DNA of 64,000 nucleotides from Cryptomeria japonica (Eukaryota; Streptophyta; Pinopsida; Cupressales; Cupressaceae): contig NC_081406.1 in the NCBI RefSeq assembly GCF_030272615.1, positions 247,189,218 to 247,253,217 on the forward strand. The letters run 5' to 3'. The notes beneath the pieces are model-generated. The model was not told the origin of the DNA and made no database searches. It saw nothing but the letters and a program-made list of their open reading frames with translations. This document shows positions 10,339 through 22,006 of the stretch, piece after piece (position 1 is the stretch's first letter; each line of letters opens with the position of its first letter). Position numbers and translations under genes: made by a program.

Positions 10339-11274
10339 TCCACTACAACATCAAGGAGCTTGGAAATACGTATATTCTATCACTTTACACCAAGCATATG
10401 ATGGATGGAATGGGAAATCTAAAGCCCGAATTTAAGACATTGAAGATAAGGGTTTTATTCAATTTATTCATTTTTTGGTGTTTAATGAACCCAAATTGGT
10501 TTGATATAATTGACCTGAATCCATGATGAGTTCATATGGGTGGACCGACCTTATAAGATCATGAAGCAAGCCATTCAAGTGGTAACATGTTTGAATGCAA
10601 CCGATGAGATGCCTGGTCTGAGGAAAGTTTAGAACACAATAGTGACAACTATTACCAGATCCCAATATGACAACTGGTTGATGACAATCAACGATATAAT
10701 AGAGCATGATGTGAGATTCACTTCAATGGTAATGAGATATAAGGTATATCAATCCAACATGCAAAACTTAGTATTCGATACTGCCATATTTGCAGCTTAT
10801 CAAATGCTTAAGGAGGAAAAGAAGTATGATATATGTGGAGTGCTTCTCAGTGAGCTATTGAGCAATCTGAAGAAGACAAAGAAATACAATAAACATGTTT
10901 TCAAATTTGGTTCTCTGATTGTTTATATAGCACTTTATTTCTTGAATGAGATCCTTGAAATTGGAAAGGTTCAATGGGCTTATGATAGACCAATGGCGGT
11001 CCAAATCAAGGATGGTTTGCAGGGTTTGGGTGATAATGTAGCGCAAAAATATGCTTTGTGGGGTTACTTTAAATCCTTTCAAGCCATGATGCAAAACAAA
11101 GAGAGAATTCTGAAAGATATAGTTGAAAAATATGAGAAAACAATCTTCTTTATGGTTGATAAGGACCAATGTCATATGGAGGCAGCTGAGCCGAGAACTG
11201 TTTGGACCATGCCCTTGGTGTATGAGGTGTATGCAAATACACTCGATGCATATACTCAACACCTGTTGAGTTAG
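10339..11274 (+). pseudogene. Unknown ORF of the four-knuckle element, copy 1
   Basis: The longest open part is 10642-11274 (about 210 residues), preceded in frame by a readable stretch with one TAG near 10630. Visible segments include ITRSQYDNWLMTINDIIEHD, then FDTAIFAAYQMLKEEKKYDICGVLLSELL, then FKFGSLIVYIALYF. A related protein, with TMVVYVAYNMVKENVDYDLCELL, is on the minus strand at 50482-51156 in the same position downstream of four knuckles, so this is a real conserved frame. I do not recognise its function. The FKFGSLI... portion is reminiscent of proteins annotated only as plant transposon proteins, but that is a weak resemblance. It ends at TAG 11272-11274. Confidence 0.6.
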
Positions 11275-12179
11275 CCGGTAGATGAGAAAAAAAAGGTTTG
11301 AAACATACAAAGAGAAGGATCTTGACTTGCACAAGAAATTTATTAAACCGACAAGGAAGAAAAGTAAGAAAGGAAGTTATCAAAGGAGGTTGTGCAAAGG
11401 GCTAGAGAGAAAATCAGATTGAAGGAGGAAGACATGGTTAATCCCACGACTAAACTAGTCTCCACTCCTCCCAAGAAGGCCAAGCTAAGACATAGTAAGT
11501 CTGCACCTACCTCCTGTGTGCAGAAGCCTTTTCCTCCATCCAAGCCACAAACAACATCAACCGGTGGAGCAGAGAAGAGAAAGAAAGAAAAACCAACAAG
11601 AAAATATGTAGCTGCAAAGGAAGAAACTGGATCTGATGAAGAGGTCAGAGAAGTAAAGAAGACAACCACTTATTCTAGAGTGGTGAAGAAGCCTCAATTT
11701 GGTGGAGCCCAACTAACCAAGAAGCCAAGAGATGAAGTTGATTCATCTAGTAGAGCCAGAGAGAGAAAGAAGCAAAATTTTGAGATAGATGAAGATCTGA
11801 AATCCAACAAAATTGAAGGTACTTATGAATTTTTCCCCCAATGACTTTGCAAGAAATAATTGATGAAATTGTCAAAGATGAAAATTTGAAGAATGTGCCT
11901 ATATATTATGAAAATTTTGATGATAAAGATTAGAGGGTTGTAGAAGAAGCAATTGTTGAGTACATGGATGTTTACATTAAGGCATTGATAGAACTATCAT
12001 CCATGATTCCCAAAAGTATGTCTGACATTTTGGATGAAAGGAGGCATACAACAAGTCTAGAGGATGAAAGGATAAAGGAGTTTGTATTAGTAAATCTATC
12101 CTCTATCATTTCTAAAATAGAAGTGGTTAGACCAAAATCTGAATTTTACAAAAAGACCAAAGCAAATCTAATCTAGTTC
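11275..12179 (+). pseudogene. Basic, low-complexity tail of the unknown ORF, copy 1
   Basis: Two open stretches, 11392-11844 (same frame as the ORF upstream) and 11964-12176 (a different frame), are rich in Lys, Arg, Glu, Ser and Pro. Segments such as TPPKKAKLRHSKS and EKRKKEKPTRKY could act as nuclear localisation or nucleic-acid binding sequence. No fold is recognisable. Frameshifts and stops separate the pieces. I regard it as the decayed C-terminus of the same protein. Confidence 0.5.
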
Positions 12180-14722
12180 CAAATGAACCTATACAATGAG
12201 GACCCCTCCAAAGCAATAGTAGCATACAAACACTAGTAAAAATATTTCTTAGAAATACAGTAAAGAAAACAACAGATGCCCTCTCATACAATTCATATTC
12301 ATTTCCTTAAGATTAAACAAACTTTTGTTCAAATAAGGAAGCAGTTGTGGTATCATAGTAAAGGCATACAATAAAGAATACATGTGTAGTATCTGAAAGT
12401 AACTTCAACATGCTTCCCCAAGCTTGTAATACAAATTCATAGAACTGCACAACTATTACATAAGTTTTCACTTTCTGGCTTTTCAACTTTCAAATATCTG
12501 AATGTAATAACTTATGCTTTTGAGGTTTTGCAAGAAACATACAGGTTGTGATATTCACATTGCCATACTAGACTACAATGAAACTGCACTACTTTGAAAG
12601 GTTACTTCTATGGATTTACTACTAAAACCAATCTGTGTACATTGTGATTACCAATACTTCATATTCTCCAAAGCAAAAGAACATGTATATTGGTATTATC
12701 TTTCATGTTTTCATGCTTTGTAGGTCTCCAAGATTCAGTGGCACATGCAAATGGTGACTGTTGGTATGATATTGGTCATGTATCAGACCTAGTGCAACAT
12801 CAAGGGCATATTTGAAGTTGTAAGTGCAAGATAGACCCCCTTTGTGTTTGGAGGAAGGTAGTGAGGGGTGCAGAGGGTTAGTGCAGACCCTTTACAATCT
12901 ATTGTGGCCCTTGGGTAGGGAAAATCATCAAGACCTTTATGACTGTCCCTAGATAGTGTGTGGCTGTCCAAGTGAACAAATGAAGACTGCGTTTTTGGGA
13001 GTATGATGAAATGAATAATCTTATTATGTGGTGGACATCTGAGATAGGGTTGTAGTGATCCTTGGAAACTTTTAAAGGGGTTTGGAGGCCCTAATAAGTG
13101 GAAACAAATCATATCTTGCCGATTGTCCTAAGTGACTTGGCTGTCACAGTCATTATTGTCAATCATCTATCAATTCTCCCAACACTATTATACAACCTTC
13201 ATGCACTGCCATACATTCTCAAAATAATGTTACACAACCTTCACTAGAATTTTTCACTTGAGAAGGTCTCTCACCAATGAATTTAGGGATTCTTAGACTA
13301 TTAAGGTTTAACAATTTTTTGATAGTTTTTGAAAGCAATTCCTACAATCCTTTGTGTAGAAACATTAATGTTCTATATGTCCATGCATCAATGAGACAGG
13401 TTTAGGATTTTCATTTAGAAACATGATTGATAGAGATACCAAGAATGAAATTGCAAGGAAGATCTAATATTTATGAATGAAATTGCAAATCAATCTAAGT
13501 TACATGTTTGATATCTTACTTATATCATAACAACATAATATATATATATATATATATGCACTCAACATACCTCTTTGCTTGTTTATTTGAGAATGTTGCT
13601 AGGAATTAATAGGTGAATGATACATTGATCTACACATGAATCACCTGTACTTTCTTGATACTTTCATCCCTTGGTCAAGGCCGCATACCCCCTTACACTT
13701 GAATATTGTTTCCACCCTCATGATTACTTGAAGTCCATTCTCAAATCACACTAAATGACAATAGTTAGTACAAAATAGTGACCATAGCCAAGGAAGCCCA
13801 TATTTACTCATACTCAACATAATAAGAAATGCCTAAATCATCTGGACCATTATTCATAACGTAACCTCTTTTTCACATCATGGAAGGCCAAAATTACAAG
13901 GATCACGCTTCTTCGAAGGAGCCATTGTTCAGAGCCACCAAACTATCAACAAGAGTAGAAACTATTAGGCTCATACAATTTTAGGACATATAAAGAGTTG
14001 AATCAAAAGAGAGATCATGAAGCATATAATAGAGAGGTATTCATGGAATAGACATCTGAAAACATCTCATTCATGAAGTAACAAAATGCTAAAGAAAATG
14101 ACAAGTAATAAAAAAACTTACAAGGATGAGGCATATTCATAACTTTTGTAGTCTCGCCTTGAATATCAACACTAGAAGCAACTCATATTGTTCGGGTACA
14201 TACAAGACAATATGGGAGTTTATTATACCCAACAACTTGTGGTGTTGTTGTTCGTGTTGGCTCTGTTGGACCCTGCAATTAAGATTCAATATACATTAGT
14301 CAATAAGATTAACTGTGCAACATAATGAAATATTGAAAAGTGTGTTATCTTGTTGAGCTTTGCTTGGTTTCAAGAATACTTTAATATTATCTACTTAACA
14401 GGGCCAACCACGTGAAGGTGGAAGCTCATTTGGCCCCTCCCTCCCCCCTAACATCACTCTAAATTCCCCATTAACATCTTATAACATTCATTCATTCATC
14501 TTTCTATCATTAATAAAATATAGCATTCATTCATTAATATCACATAACGTTCATTAACACATAACATTGATTAACATTAATTAACACGCAACATTCATCA
14601 ATATTAATTAACACATATCATCCATAACCATTAATTAGAACATAATTACATTCACTAACACATAAAAATCAGTCATTATCAAATAAGTTACATTACAACC
14701 ATTTCTGTTCTTATTTTTTCTT
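12180..14722. other. Non-coding stretch between the retroelement and the CACTA block
   Basis: No supported gene. It contains CACTAGTAAAAA at 12231, which resembles a CACTA terminus. Around 12940-13155 are several GACTGTCC, GGCTGTCC and CTGTCACAGTCA motifs that resemble CACTA subterminal repeats. A TA microsatellite lies at 13539-13557. Part of this stretch is probably the 3' non-coding end of the CACTA block. Confidence 0.4.
13539..13557. repeat. (TA)n microsatellite
   Basis: Uninterrupted TA dinucleotide run of about nine and a half units. Confidence 0.9.
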
Positions 14723-17631
14723 TCAAGCTATGAAAAGACTAAGTGGAACATCAGTTTCTTCATCATTTCCCTCCTCTGCAAATGTTTCGCCAACTGCTTG
14801 TGATCTCGATGTATGCCTAGTCCTATACTGAGGACGAGGACACTGAAGCGAAGGGGGGTCCTTTGCAATAACAAAGAAATGGGTTAAATTAAAAAAAAAA
14901 AAATTATTGTTACAAGTATTTCATTAATTTAGAGAACATAACTGTTGTGCTCTTTACCTGATGGGGCCACATCATTTTGTCTAGCCTCAAACTCAACATG
15001 CTGAACACCCTCTAGATCATCTAGAGTTGAAATACTAAAGGTTGCATTAATGCTGAACACCAATTGCAATTATATTTGTTTAAAGGAATAATAGTGGTCC
15101 TCTTTACCTGAGTGGGGAACATCACGTTCCTGATGTTGTGTACCCAGATCATGCTCCACTTGGTCACCACCGACTACATGCTCTAAAATATTAACAAAAA
15201 AGGTTACATTAATTACTACTCTAATTACAAATTAAGATGTTTAATTGTATTAATAGCTAAATAAATAAATTTGAATAGCAAATGAATACCTCCACTACTA
15301 GGATGCACATCCGGACCTTCATGTGCAGGTGGTGTTTCACGATTAGTAGACTGCATTCCAATGTCATGCACATTGTTATCATTGCTTGCTTATTTAAAAC
15401 AAATATAGTCACTTTATGTTGGAACTCAACATCAATTAGATTATTGGTAGAGTATTCCATTTGAAACAATTTCCATTTAACATATTTACCTGTGTGACGG
15501 ATGCACTCGAATGTTGTGTATGCCCACTCAATTCTCATAGCCGACCAGCCACGGCTGAATAGCCTTGCTGGTAGGCAATTCTCTTGTCATCTTTTGTGGG
15601 CACTCTATTGAATTCAGAGCCCCGAATTTTTGCTTGGTACCGTGAATTTTGCTTGCATTGTTTGATTAAAAAAAATCGTTTGCAATTTATTAATATTTTG
15701 ATGCAATATTTCTTTTACATGAGATACTTACAATTTGTGTAACAAGTTTCATATAACCATCAGAGTCGAGTTTGTGTTGCCCATGCTTTTCTTGTCTTGC
15801 CTTGGTTGCCTTTGACGTGTCACTTTGTTTATAAAAAGTTTGAAATATGTTAGATTATATAAATATAAAGAGTAATTAATTAGTACATAATTACATTCTT
15901 AATAGTATCCCATACCTTCTTCTGGCGTCTGGTGGTGTATTTCCTTTTTTCCTTTCAATTCTCTCCTTGGCATCCAAAATCAGGTCCTTCCACTCCCTCT
16001 TTGGAATCATGGGGGGATGCTCGTACTTTAGGTTCCTCTCTAAATGGGTCCTGTATTGGTCCCTCACATACTTTAGATATGTGCCAGCTTTTTCAAGAAG
16101 CTTGGTTTTGTCAAAGGTGTCATTTCCAAACCACTCAACCATTTGGTTTGTCAATTCATCTTTTAGACTTTTTTCTTGGTCATTCCACCTTTTAAAGCAA
16201 AAACAAACCTGTTAGATTTAGAAATGAACTGAAACTACATTTATTACATTTCAAGAAATGGATCAAAGGAAAACTATTCTAGCAATGATATGAAATCAAA
16301 ATAGTGGATTAGGGTTAGTTCACATATGATGTACCACCTTTTACGTATGGTGAGCCCAAATATCTGCAATGCAATGTCACTAAGATGTTTATAGAAAATA
16401 TCATTGCCTGCAAAAAAATCATGGGATCATTAGTCCAAAACGAGTGATCATAAAGTAAATTACAATTAGAGTATATATAATAATACTTTTAAAGTACCTG
16501 GAACCTTTTGTATCTTTAAGGGAATCATTTCTTCGTCGCTCACCACCAATGTGGCCTGCAATGTTCCCGTACTAGCAATACGAGAAGATCCAGGAAATGA
16601 TGGTATGTTATCAGTAGTAGTCACCTCTGGCACATCCTCATGTGCATCTCCTCCTGCAAAAAATGAATCCACTTTGAAATGGCTTTAGAATTCAAGAAAG
16701 AATGCTTGAAGGGAAATAAACATATAACAAAAGATAGAGCAAAAGAGGGATCTACCAATAGTGGGTGGGCCAATATGACGTGTAGTAGAGGATGTCTGCA
16801 TGCTACGTGTTGCCGATATTATAGTAAAAAATATAGGTGAGGCTAACCTCTGATGAGGCAGTGACGACATTTGTACAGGAACATTGACAACACCTAAAGA
16901 ATAATAAATTAAATATATCAAACATTAAATATATGAAAAGTGCAAGAATTGTAAACAAGGATGAACCTTTATTTTGAAGATTGACAGTATCAAGTATGAT
17001 GTGTTTTGGGTACTCAGAGTGATAAGCCAATCAAGCGATAATATAAGAAAATCGTCATCACCTGAAGAACCCACAACACCCTGATCATGGCAACGACTTT
17101 CATGAGGGCGGATAAATTGCTATAAAAACAATACATATATATTTTAGTTAATGACATAAGAGAGAATAAAATATAAACCATTATTGAACTTTTGTTATAA
17201 TTAAAGCTTTCATTACTGCTTACTTGCAAGTTTTCTGCTGTCTGAATCAATAATTCTACCCTCTCTCGTATCTCATCAGTAATAGGATGCATGGCTGCCA
17301 AAGCAACAATCTCTTTAGTAATTTTTCTACGAGGATTTTTAATGAATTCCATAGGGTGTGTGGAATCTTCAGGGTCATCATCACTTAACCCTATTGATTC
17401 CACATCCCTAGAGAGGTGCTCAAGTACTACAACTCCCTTTCCCTTTCCCCAAACATCCATCTGTGTCAAGAATATCATTAACAATTACAAAACTAGTCTA
17501 AATCACTAAAAAAAAGAACATAATAATGTAACAATTTGCTTTTATCTAATTTGTACAATTACAATGAGGTTTACCTACTCGGTAGAAGTGTCGCAACCTA
17601 TATCCCTGTCTGCGATATGTGATGGATCCAT
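14723..17631 (-). pseudogene. Ptta/En/Spm-type transposase protein (Transposase_24-like), multi-exon
   Basis: Minus-strand exons joined by GT-AG introns can be followed from ATG at about 17631 (MDPSHIADRD) or 17460 (MDVWGKGKG) to TGA at 14723-14725. Key exons: about 17460-17230 (ends ELLIQTAENLQ), a 16.5-16.65 kb exon (DEEMIPLKIQKVPG), about 16408-16338 (FYKHLSDIALQIFGLTIRKR) and about 16190-15917 (WNDQEKSLKDELTNQMVEWF ... REWKDLILDAKERIERKKGN). The last is the Transposase_24-like core with its Trp and basic residues. Exons about 15826-15734 and 15660-15490 follow, then small phase-1 exons ending in SSG or PSG, then the DEEGNDEE-type acidic tail. A TGA near 15540 (after AVAGRL) and an ambiguous GAG-TAG end at 17585 are the only visible breaks. 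In CACTA elements this class corresponds to the DNA-binding TNPA-like partner. Confidence 0.7.
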
Positions 17632-17771
17632 GTTGCCCCGTGACAAAGAAAAAATATAAAAAACGTTAGCAAAATTAAACCAATAGACTTAGGAAAAAAA
17701 CTTCATAATAAAATGGTATATTAGATTCATTAATTGGAGGTTGGTTAATTTAAATGGTATATAGTACGTAC

Positions 17772-18512
17772 CACCCCCATGATATTAACTTTGTTTGTAT
17801 CTATACGATTCAAACTGTAATCGATTAGAAGCTCTTCGCCTACACTTATTGATTTTATCGCACATACAAATACATGATTTCCCTCACGCGCCTCAAATAT
17901 GCAATTGGGTTGTTTATTAGTTGACCCAGGTCGCGTACTATTTATAAAACCTGCGATATTCCCTGTTGCTTTTGGCCGACCATCAATGTATACAGCCACT
18001 CATTTACTTTGATCATTATCTTTCTGTTGTATATAATTTGCTGATAGTGCATACCTACACATACTTTTTTATATTTAACAATCTGCATCCAATTATTGTA
18101 ATTGTAACAAGGTCCAACAAACTCCATCAATTCAACAACTTTATTGTAATAGACCTTTATGCCGTCCATGGAAAATAAGCCTAAACCATGTAACGACGAA
18201 GGTGCTATGCGATATATCCTATCGTTAACACAAAAATCGGTGTTTATTGGAGGAAGTTCCTTGGGAACCCATTGTTTTTGTAGATGTTTGTACCTCAGTG
18301 GCACCTCAATGTCACCTTTGGTCTCAAGATCATAAGAACATGACCCCCCTTGAGCAAGGAAAAATTTCATGTGTTTATTGAATTTTCTTCTAATCTTTTG
18401 ACCTCTTGTTGATCTCCCTATTGTAGACCTACTACATGTGTCACTTTCATTTTCTATTCTTGCATTTTCCTCACTCGATGAAGATAGATCTAACAAATAC
18501 CTATTGGGGGTA
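17772..18512 (-). pseudogene. SET-domain protein embedded in the CACTA block
   Basis: SET domains methylate lysines using S-adenosylmethionine. Visible in order: an acidic/Ser-rich lead (DLSSSSEEN), YRIAPSSLHGLGLFSMDGIK (the N-terminal SET motif), VELMEFVGPCYNYNNWMQIV, ANYIQQKDND, VYIDGRPKATGNIAGFINST (the pseudoknot region), then CIFEAREGNHVFVCAIKSIS and GEELLIDYSLNR (the closing motif with the conserved Tyr). Breaks: an indel near 18045-18065 shifts frame, and a TGA at 18000-18002 replaces a residue before VAVYIDG. A TGCAG splice-acceptor-like site lies at 18513 and a GTACGT donor-like site at 17771-17766. It is on the same strand as both transposase genes and only about 140 bp upstream of the Transposase_24 gene. 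Whether it is a separate gene or the N-terminus of that gene is open. Confidence 0.8.
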
Positions 18513-19586
18513 CCTGCACTCCATGAAATGAGAGAGTTAATTGGTAATGAGAGAGAAATTTTGCAAATGAGGGTAATTTTGATGAAGAAGCCAGCCCTAA
18601 AGTTTATTTTGGGATTAAAATTGGAATAAGTCCAATTGGGGCCTCAAGTGTTGATAGCTGTATTAGATTTGCTGCTAATGTCGAGGTTTGAAAAACTGAG
18701 GAAGTTTGTTTTCCAAGTAATTTTTAAAAAATAAATTGTTTCTATAGGGTGTATTAACTAGTTATACCTGTCCATCCATGAGACTGTGCAAGATCCTCGT
18801 CAAAGGGGTTCAGGGTCTTGTACAATGTAATTCAATTATCTTATGTTAGCTAAAAATTACATAGTACACAACATGAACAACATGAACATTGTAGACAAAA
18901 AGAGTATTAAATAATAAAAATATGTTGTCATCAAAATCATTGTAAATTTTTTAATTCCTTACCTTTACTTTATGTAGACTATGCAGGATCCTCAACTAAA
19001 TGGTTGACGATGTCTATAGTCAACGAATTGTTCCCACCAATGGTGACAACATCACACAGGGACTATACCTGAAATCAACACCATCAATTAAGCATCATAA
19101 GCATTACTACATTTATAAGTTGATAAACAATAAATACATACATATCATAAGCATCATAAGCATCACAAGATGTATCATCATATATGTAATTGAGCATAAC
19201 AATTAGCATCACATATGTGTCATCATAAACATGTAATCCATCACATATGTATCATAAATCAGCATCCATCACATAGGTAATAAACAATCCACATTCTATA
19301 AATAAACACAAAGTTCAAAAAATGTCACATGCATCACCATAAACATGTGATCCATCACATATGTATTTTAAATCAACATCCATCACATAGCTAATAAACA
19401 ATCCAATTTCCATAAATAAACACAGTTTAAAAAATGTCACATAAATAGTCACTCTCCCTATCTCCATCTCCATATTAAAAGGTGCATCATGAATTAATTA
19501 TGTAATGGCATTAGAATTCAAAACATAATGAATTAATAATGTAAAAAAAAATTCTATCAAGAAGTCAATATTAAATAGATAATATA
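18513..19586. other. Non-coding spacer between SET frame and tnp2 gene
   Basis: AT-rich, with many CATCACATATG and ATAAACATG motifs and a 114-bp tandem duplication at 19221-19446. No supported coding sequence. Confidence 0.6.
19221..19446. repeat. Tandem duplication, two units of about 114 bp
   Basis: AAACATG at 19227 and again at 19341 start two near-identical units that continue through CCATCACATAG, TAATAAACAATCC and AAAAAATGTCACAT. Confidence 0.85.
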
Positions 19587-19632
19587 CTAATTGCATACCT
19601 CATACATTTCATTCATCATCATAAACATCAAG

Positions 19633-19633
19633 G

Positions 19634-19671
<38 letters not shown>

Positions 19672-19846
19672 GTCATCGTCATCGTCGTCGTCATCATCAT
19701 CATCATCATCACCATCACCATCACCATCACCATCACCATCACCACCACCACCACCACCACCACCACCACCACCACCACCACCACCACCACCACCACCACC
19801 ACCATCATCATCATCTTCTTCTTCTTCTTCTTCATCATCATCGAAG
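19633..19846. repeat. Compound trinucleotide microsatellite (ATC/GTC/ACC/TTC)
   Basis: Over 200 bp of (ATC)n, (GTC)n, mixed ATCACC, a long (ACC)n block, ATC again and (TTC)n. On the minus strand one frame reads poly-Glu, poly-Gly and poly-Asp. It abuts the acidic C-terminus of the tnp2-gene product and may have grown from codons for an acidic tail. Open frames across it on either strand are artefacts of the repeat. Confidence 0.95.
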
Positions 19847-21800
19847 AAACTGTCGATCGTGATCATCATCCACTTCATCTTCTACTTCTTTGGTATCTTC
19901 TTCTTCCATCACATTATACTTTATCAGCCTTCCTCTTGGATCATTTCTAACAACAAATGACCAACCCGGTTTATGTGGAACCTCTGAGTAAAATAATTGC
20001 TCACATTGGCTTGGAGGAACATAGGGCTCATCCCCAACTGGTTCAAATGACCTTGTATTTAGCATTGTAAAACCATTATCATGTTCAATAACAGTTTTAT
20101 CAGGATCATTTTTATTCAATCGTAGCTTGTACCATTTGACGACGAACAAAACTAATTTGAAGGAATTAAAGTCACACTCAAGTATATCATCCAAAATGCC
20201 ATAGTATCGATTTTGAGACTATTGAGGATGTATGTCATTTCTCGATGAAATATTTGTCACCTCAAAGATTGCAGTGATGCCAGAATAACAAGTTTTCTTC
20301 ATGTCATCCAACTTTTTAATGCAAAATTTATGACCATTACAGCACATAACGTTATGGTGTTTGACGTGTGATATGTCAAACATGTTAAATTTATTGCATT
20401 GTGAGTTGATAAACATATGGGTGATTAATAAATTTATACGTACCTGTTTATCTCTTAAACCATATGCTAAATCAATTTCCCTTTGCGTAACATTGGAATC
20501 TCCATTACGATGAGCTTCTTTAACCAATGAAGCCACACCTTCCCATGTTATCATGCATCTAGAATGTTGACAATGTTCAATCCATACCATCATCCAATCA
20601 AGATTGTTTTCAATATACAAATGTAGTGCATCCCACTCTTGACGAACTGTACAAAAAATAAATAGATGTCTTACAACTGATTTATTTTGAAGATTAAGAA
20701 TTAATTAACTACAATAACATCTTATAATTACCTCTCACTTTCCTCAATCTACCTTTCCCCATCAAGTACTCCCCTTCAAATTTGTTAATGGGGTTGGGAT
20801 CCCAAATGTGATCCACATGGATCTTTTCTGCAAACTTAGGAAGATATTCAGAAATGTACACCATAGTCCGGTATACCATATATCCCTCCACCATAGAACC
20901 TTCAGGATGTGCTCTTTGTTGAACCAAAGCCTTCAAAAATTTCAAGTGTCTCTCAACCATCCACATTGACCTAGTGTGTACAAGTCCACACAATTCAATC
21001 TCCTCAACTTGGTGTATGATGTAGTGTTCTTGTGCATTGAAAAAAGCTGGAGGTACACTTGCATTTCACACATTAAATGAGGAATTTTTCTCTTCCAATA
21101 TTTTATATCATCTTTATGGATTTCTTTACATGACAACCACCTACAAGATATTCAAGACGCAAAAAAATATATTATATAACAAGTAAAACAAATAGCAAAT
21201 ATAATATCTATACAACTAATTGAGCAAATATCACTACTTACCTCATGTATTTTCCAAGATCATATATGACTTGCTTGACATTATTGTCAAAGTCGTCTGA
21301 GAGAGATAGAGGTAGAACGTACTGCAACAATTATAAAATTATCTTTTTATTTTTTTCTAACATAATACAATGAAAAATATACGTACGCACAATACTTAAA
21401 TACATAGTAAAAACACAAGAACATGAATTACCTTAATGAAGGTATGCCAATCATGCATTTTCATCCCTGGCCCAAATTCACTTTTCTTTGATATGAGATT
21501 TTTTATGTTCGCAACAAATCTTGTGGGAAATCAAAATTTTCATATGACTTCTTTTATAGCATTGCTTTGCTGGTCTGTTAATAACCAAGGAAGCTCACTT
21601 ATATTAATCTGGTCTCCATGGCTATTTGATTGAATGACATTTATCATTGCATGATTGGAATCCTGAATGTCACTACATATTTTGACAATTTTTTCTTTGT
21701 CATGCCTTCCATCCAATATTTTCTATAATGTCTCTATTATATTCTTTCCAATATGCATAGTATCAAACAAATGAACAATTTGTAACTGCTCCTAGTAGGG
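19838..21800 (-). pseudogene. tnp2 transposase, C-terminal half with DUF4218- and DUF4216-like domains
   Basis: From high to low coordinates: a stretch reading MHIGKNIIETL (tnp2 C-terminal region) with Trp codons turned to TAG at 21792-21794 and 21723-21725. Then CKEIHKDDIKYW and GLVHTRSMWMVERHLKFLKALV ... AHPEGSMVEGYMV (DUF4218-like, 20709-21136). Then a linker exon (20430-20620, ending GLRDK). Then a DUF4216-like segment, VVKWYKLRL ... EQLFYSEVPHKPGWSFVVRNDPRGRL, near 19900-20194. These follow tnp2 in many plant CACTA transposases. Exons are separated by short AT-rich introns. The protein ends in an acidic tail with a TGA at 19838 next to the microsatellite. Confidence 0.82.
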
Positions 21801-22006
21801 CAACCTACTAAATTATCAGGGATGACTTTTTAGTCCCTTAGGAAGGTGGTCATTTATGCCTTCACGACCTTCATGATCATCAATCACATCATCAGTAAAC
21901 AAAACAAAATAGAAAAGATGTTTTATGACAAACCATTAGATGGAATGACATTGCCTTGATGATTAATTCTATTGTATTCCAACTTCCATAGGTGAGGTGT
22001 TATTCT

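Noticed and set aside
15932-16215. Two plus-strand open frames opposite the Transposase_24 exon
   Set aside because: Antisense shadows of a minus-strand exon with a clear domain and splice sites.
19587-19950. Long open frames on both strands encoding poly-Asp/Gly, poly-Met/Val or poly-Thr/Ile
   Set aside because: They are produced by the trinucleotide repeat; only the minus-strand acidic frame may relate to the tnp2 tail.
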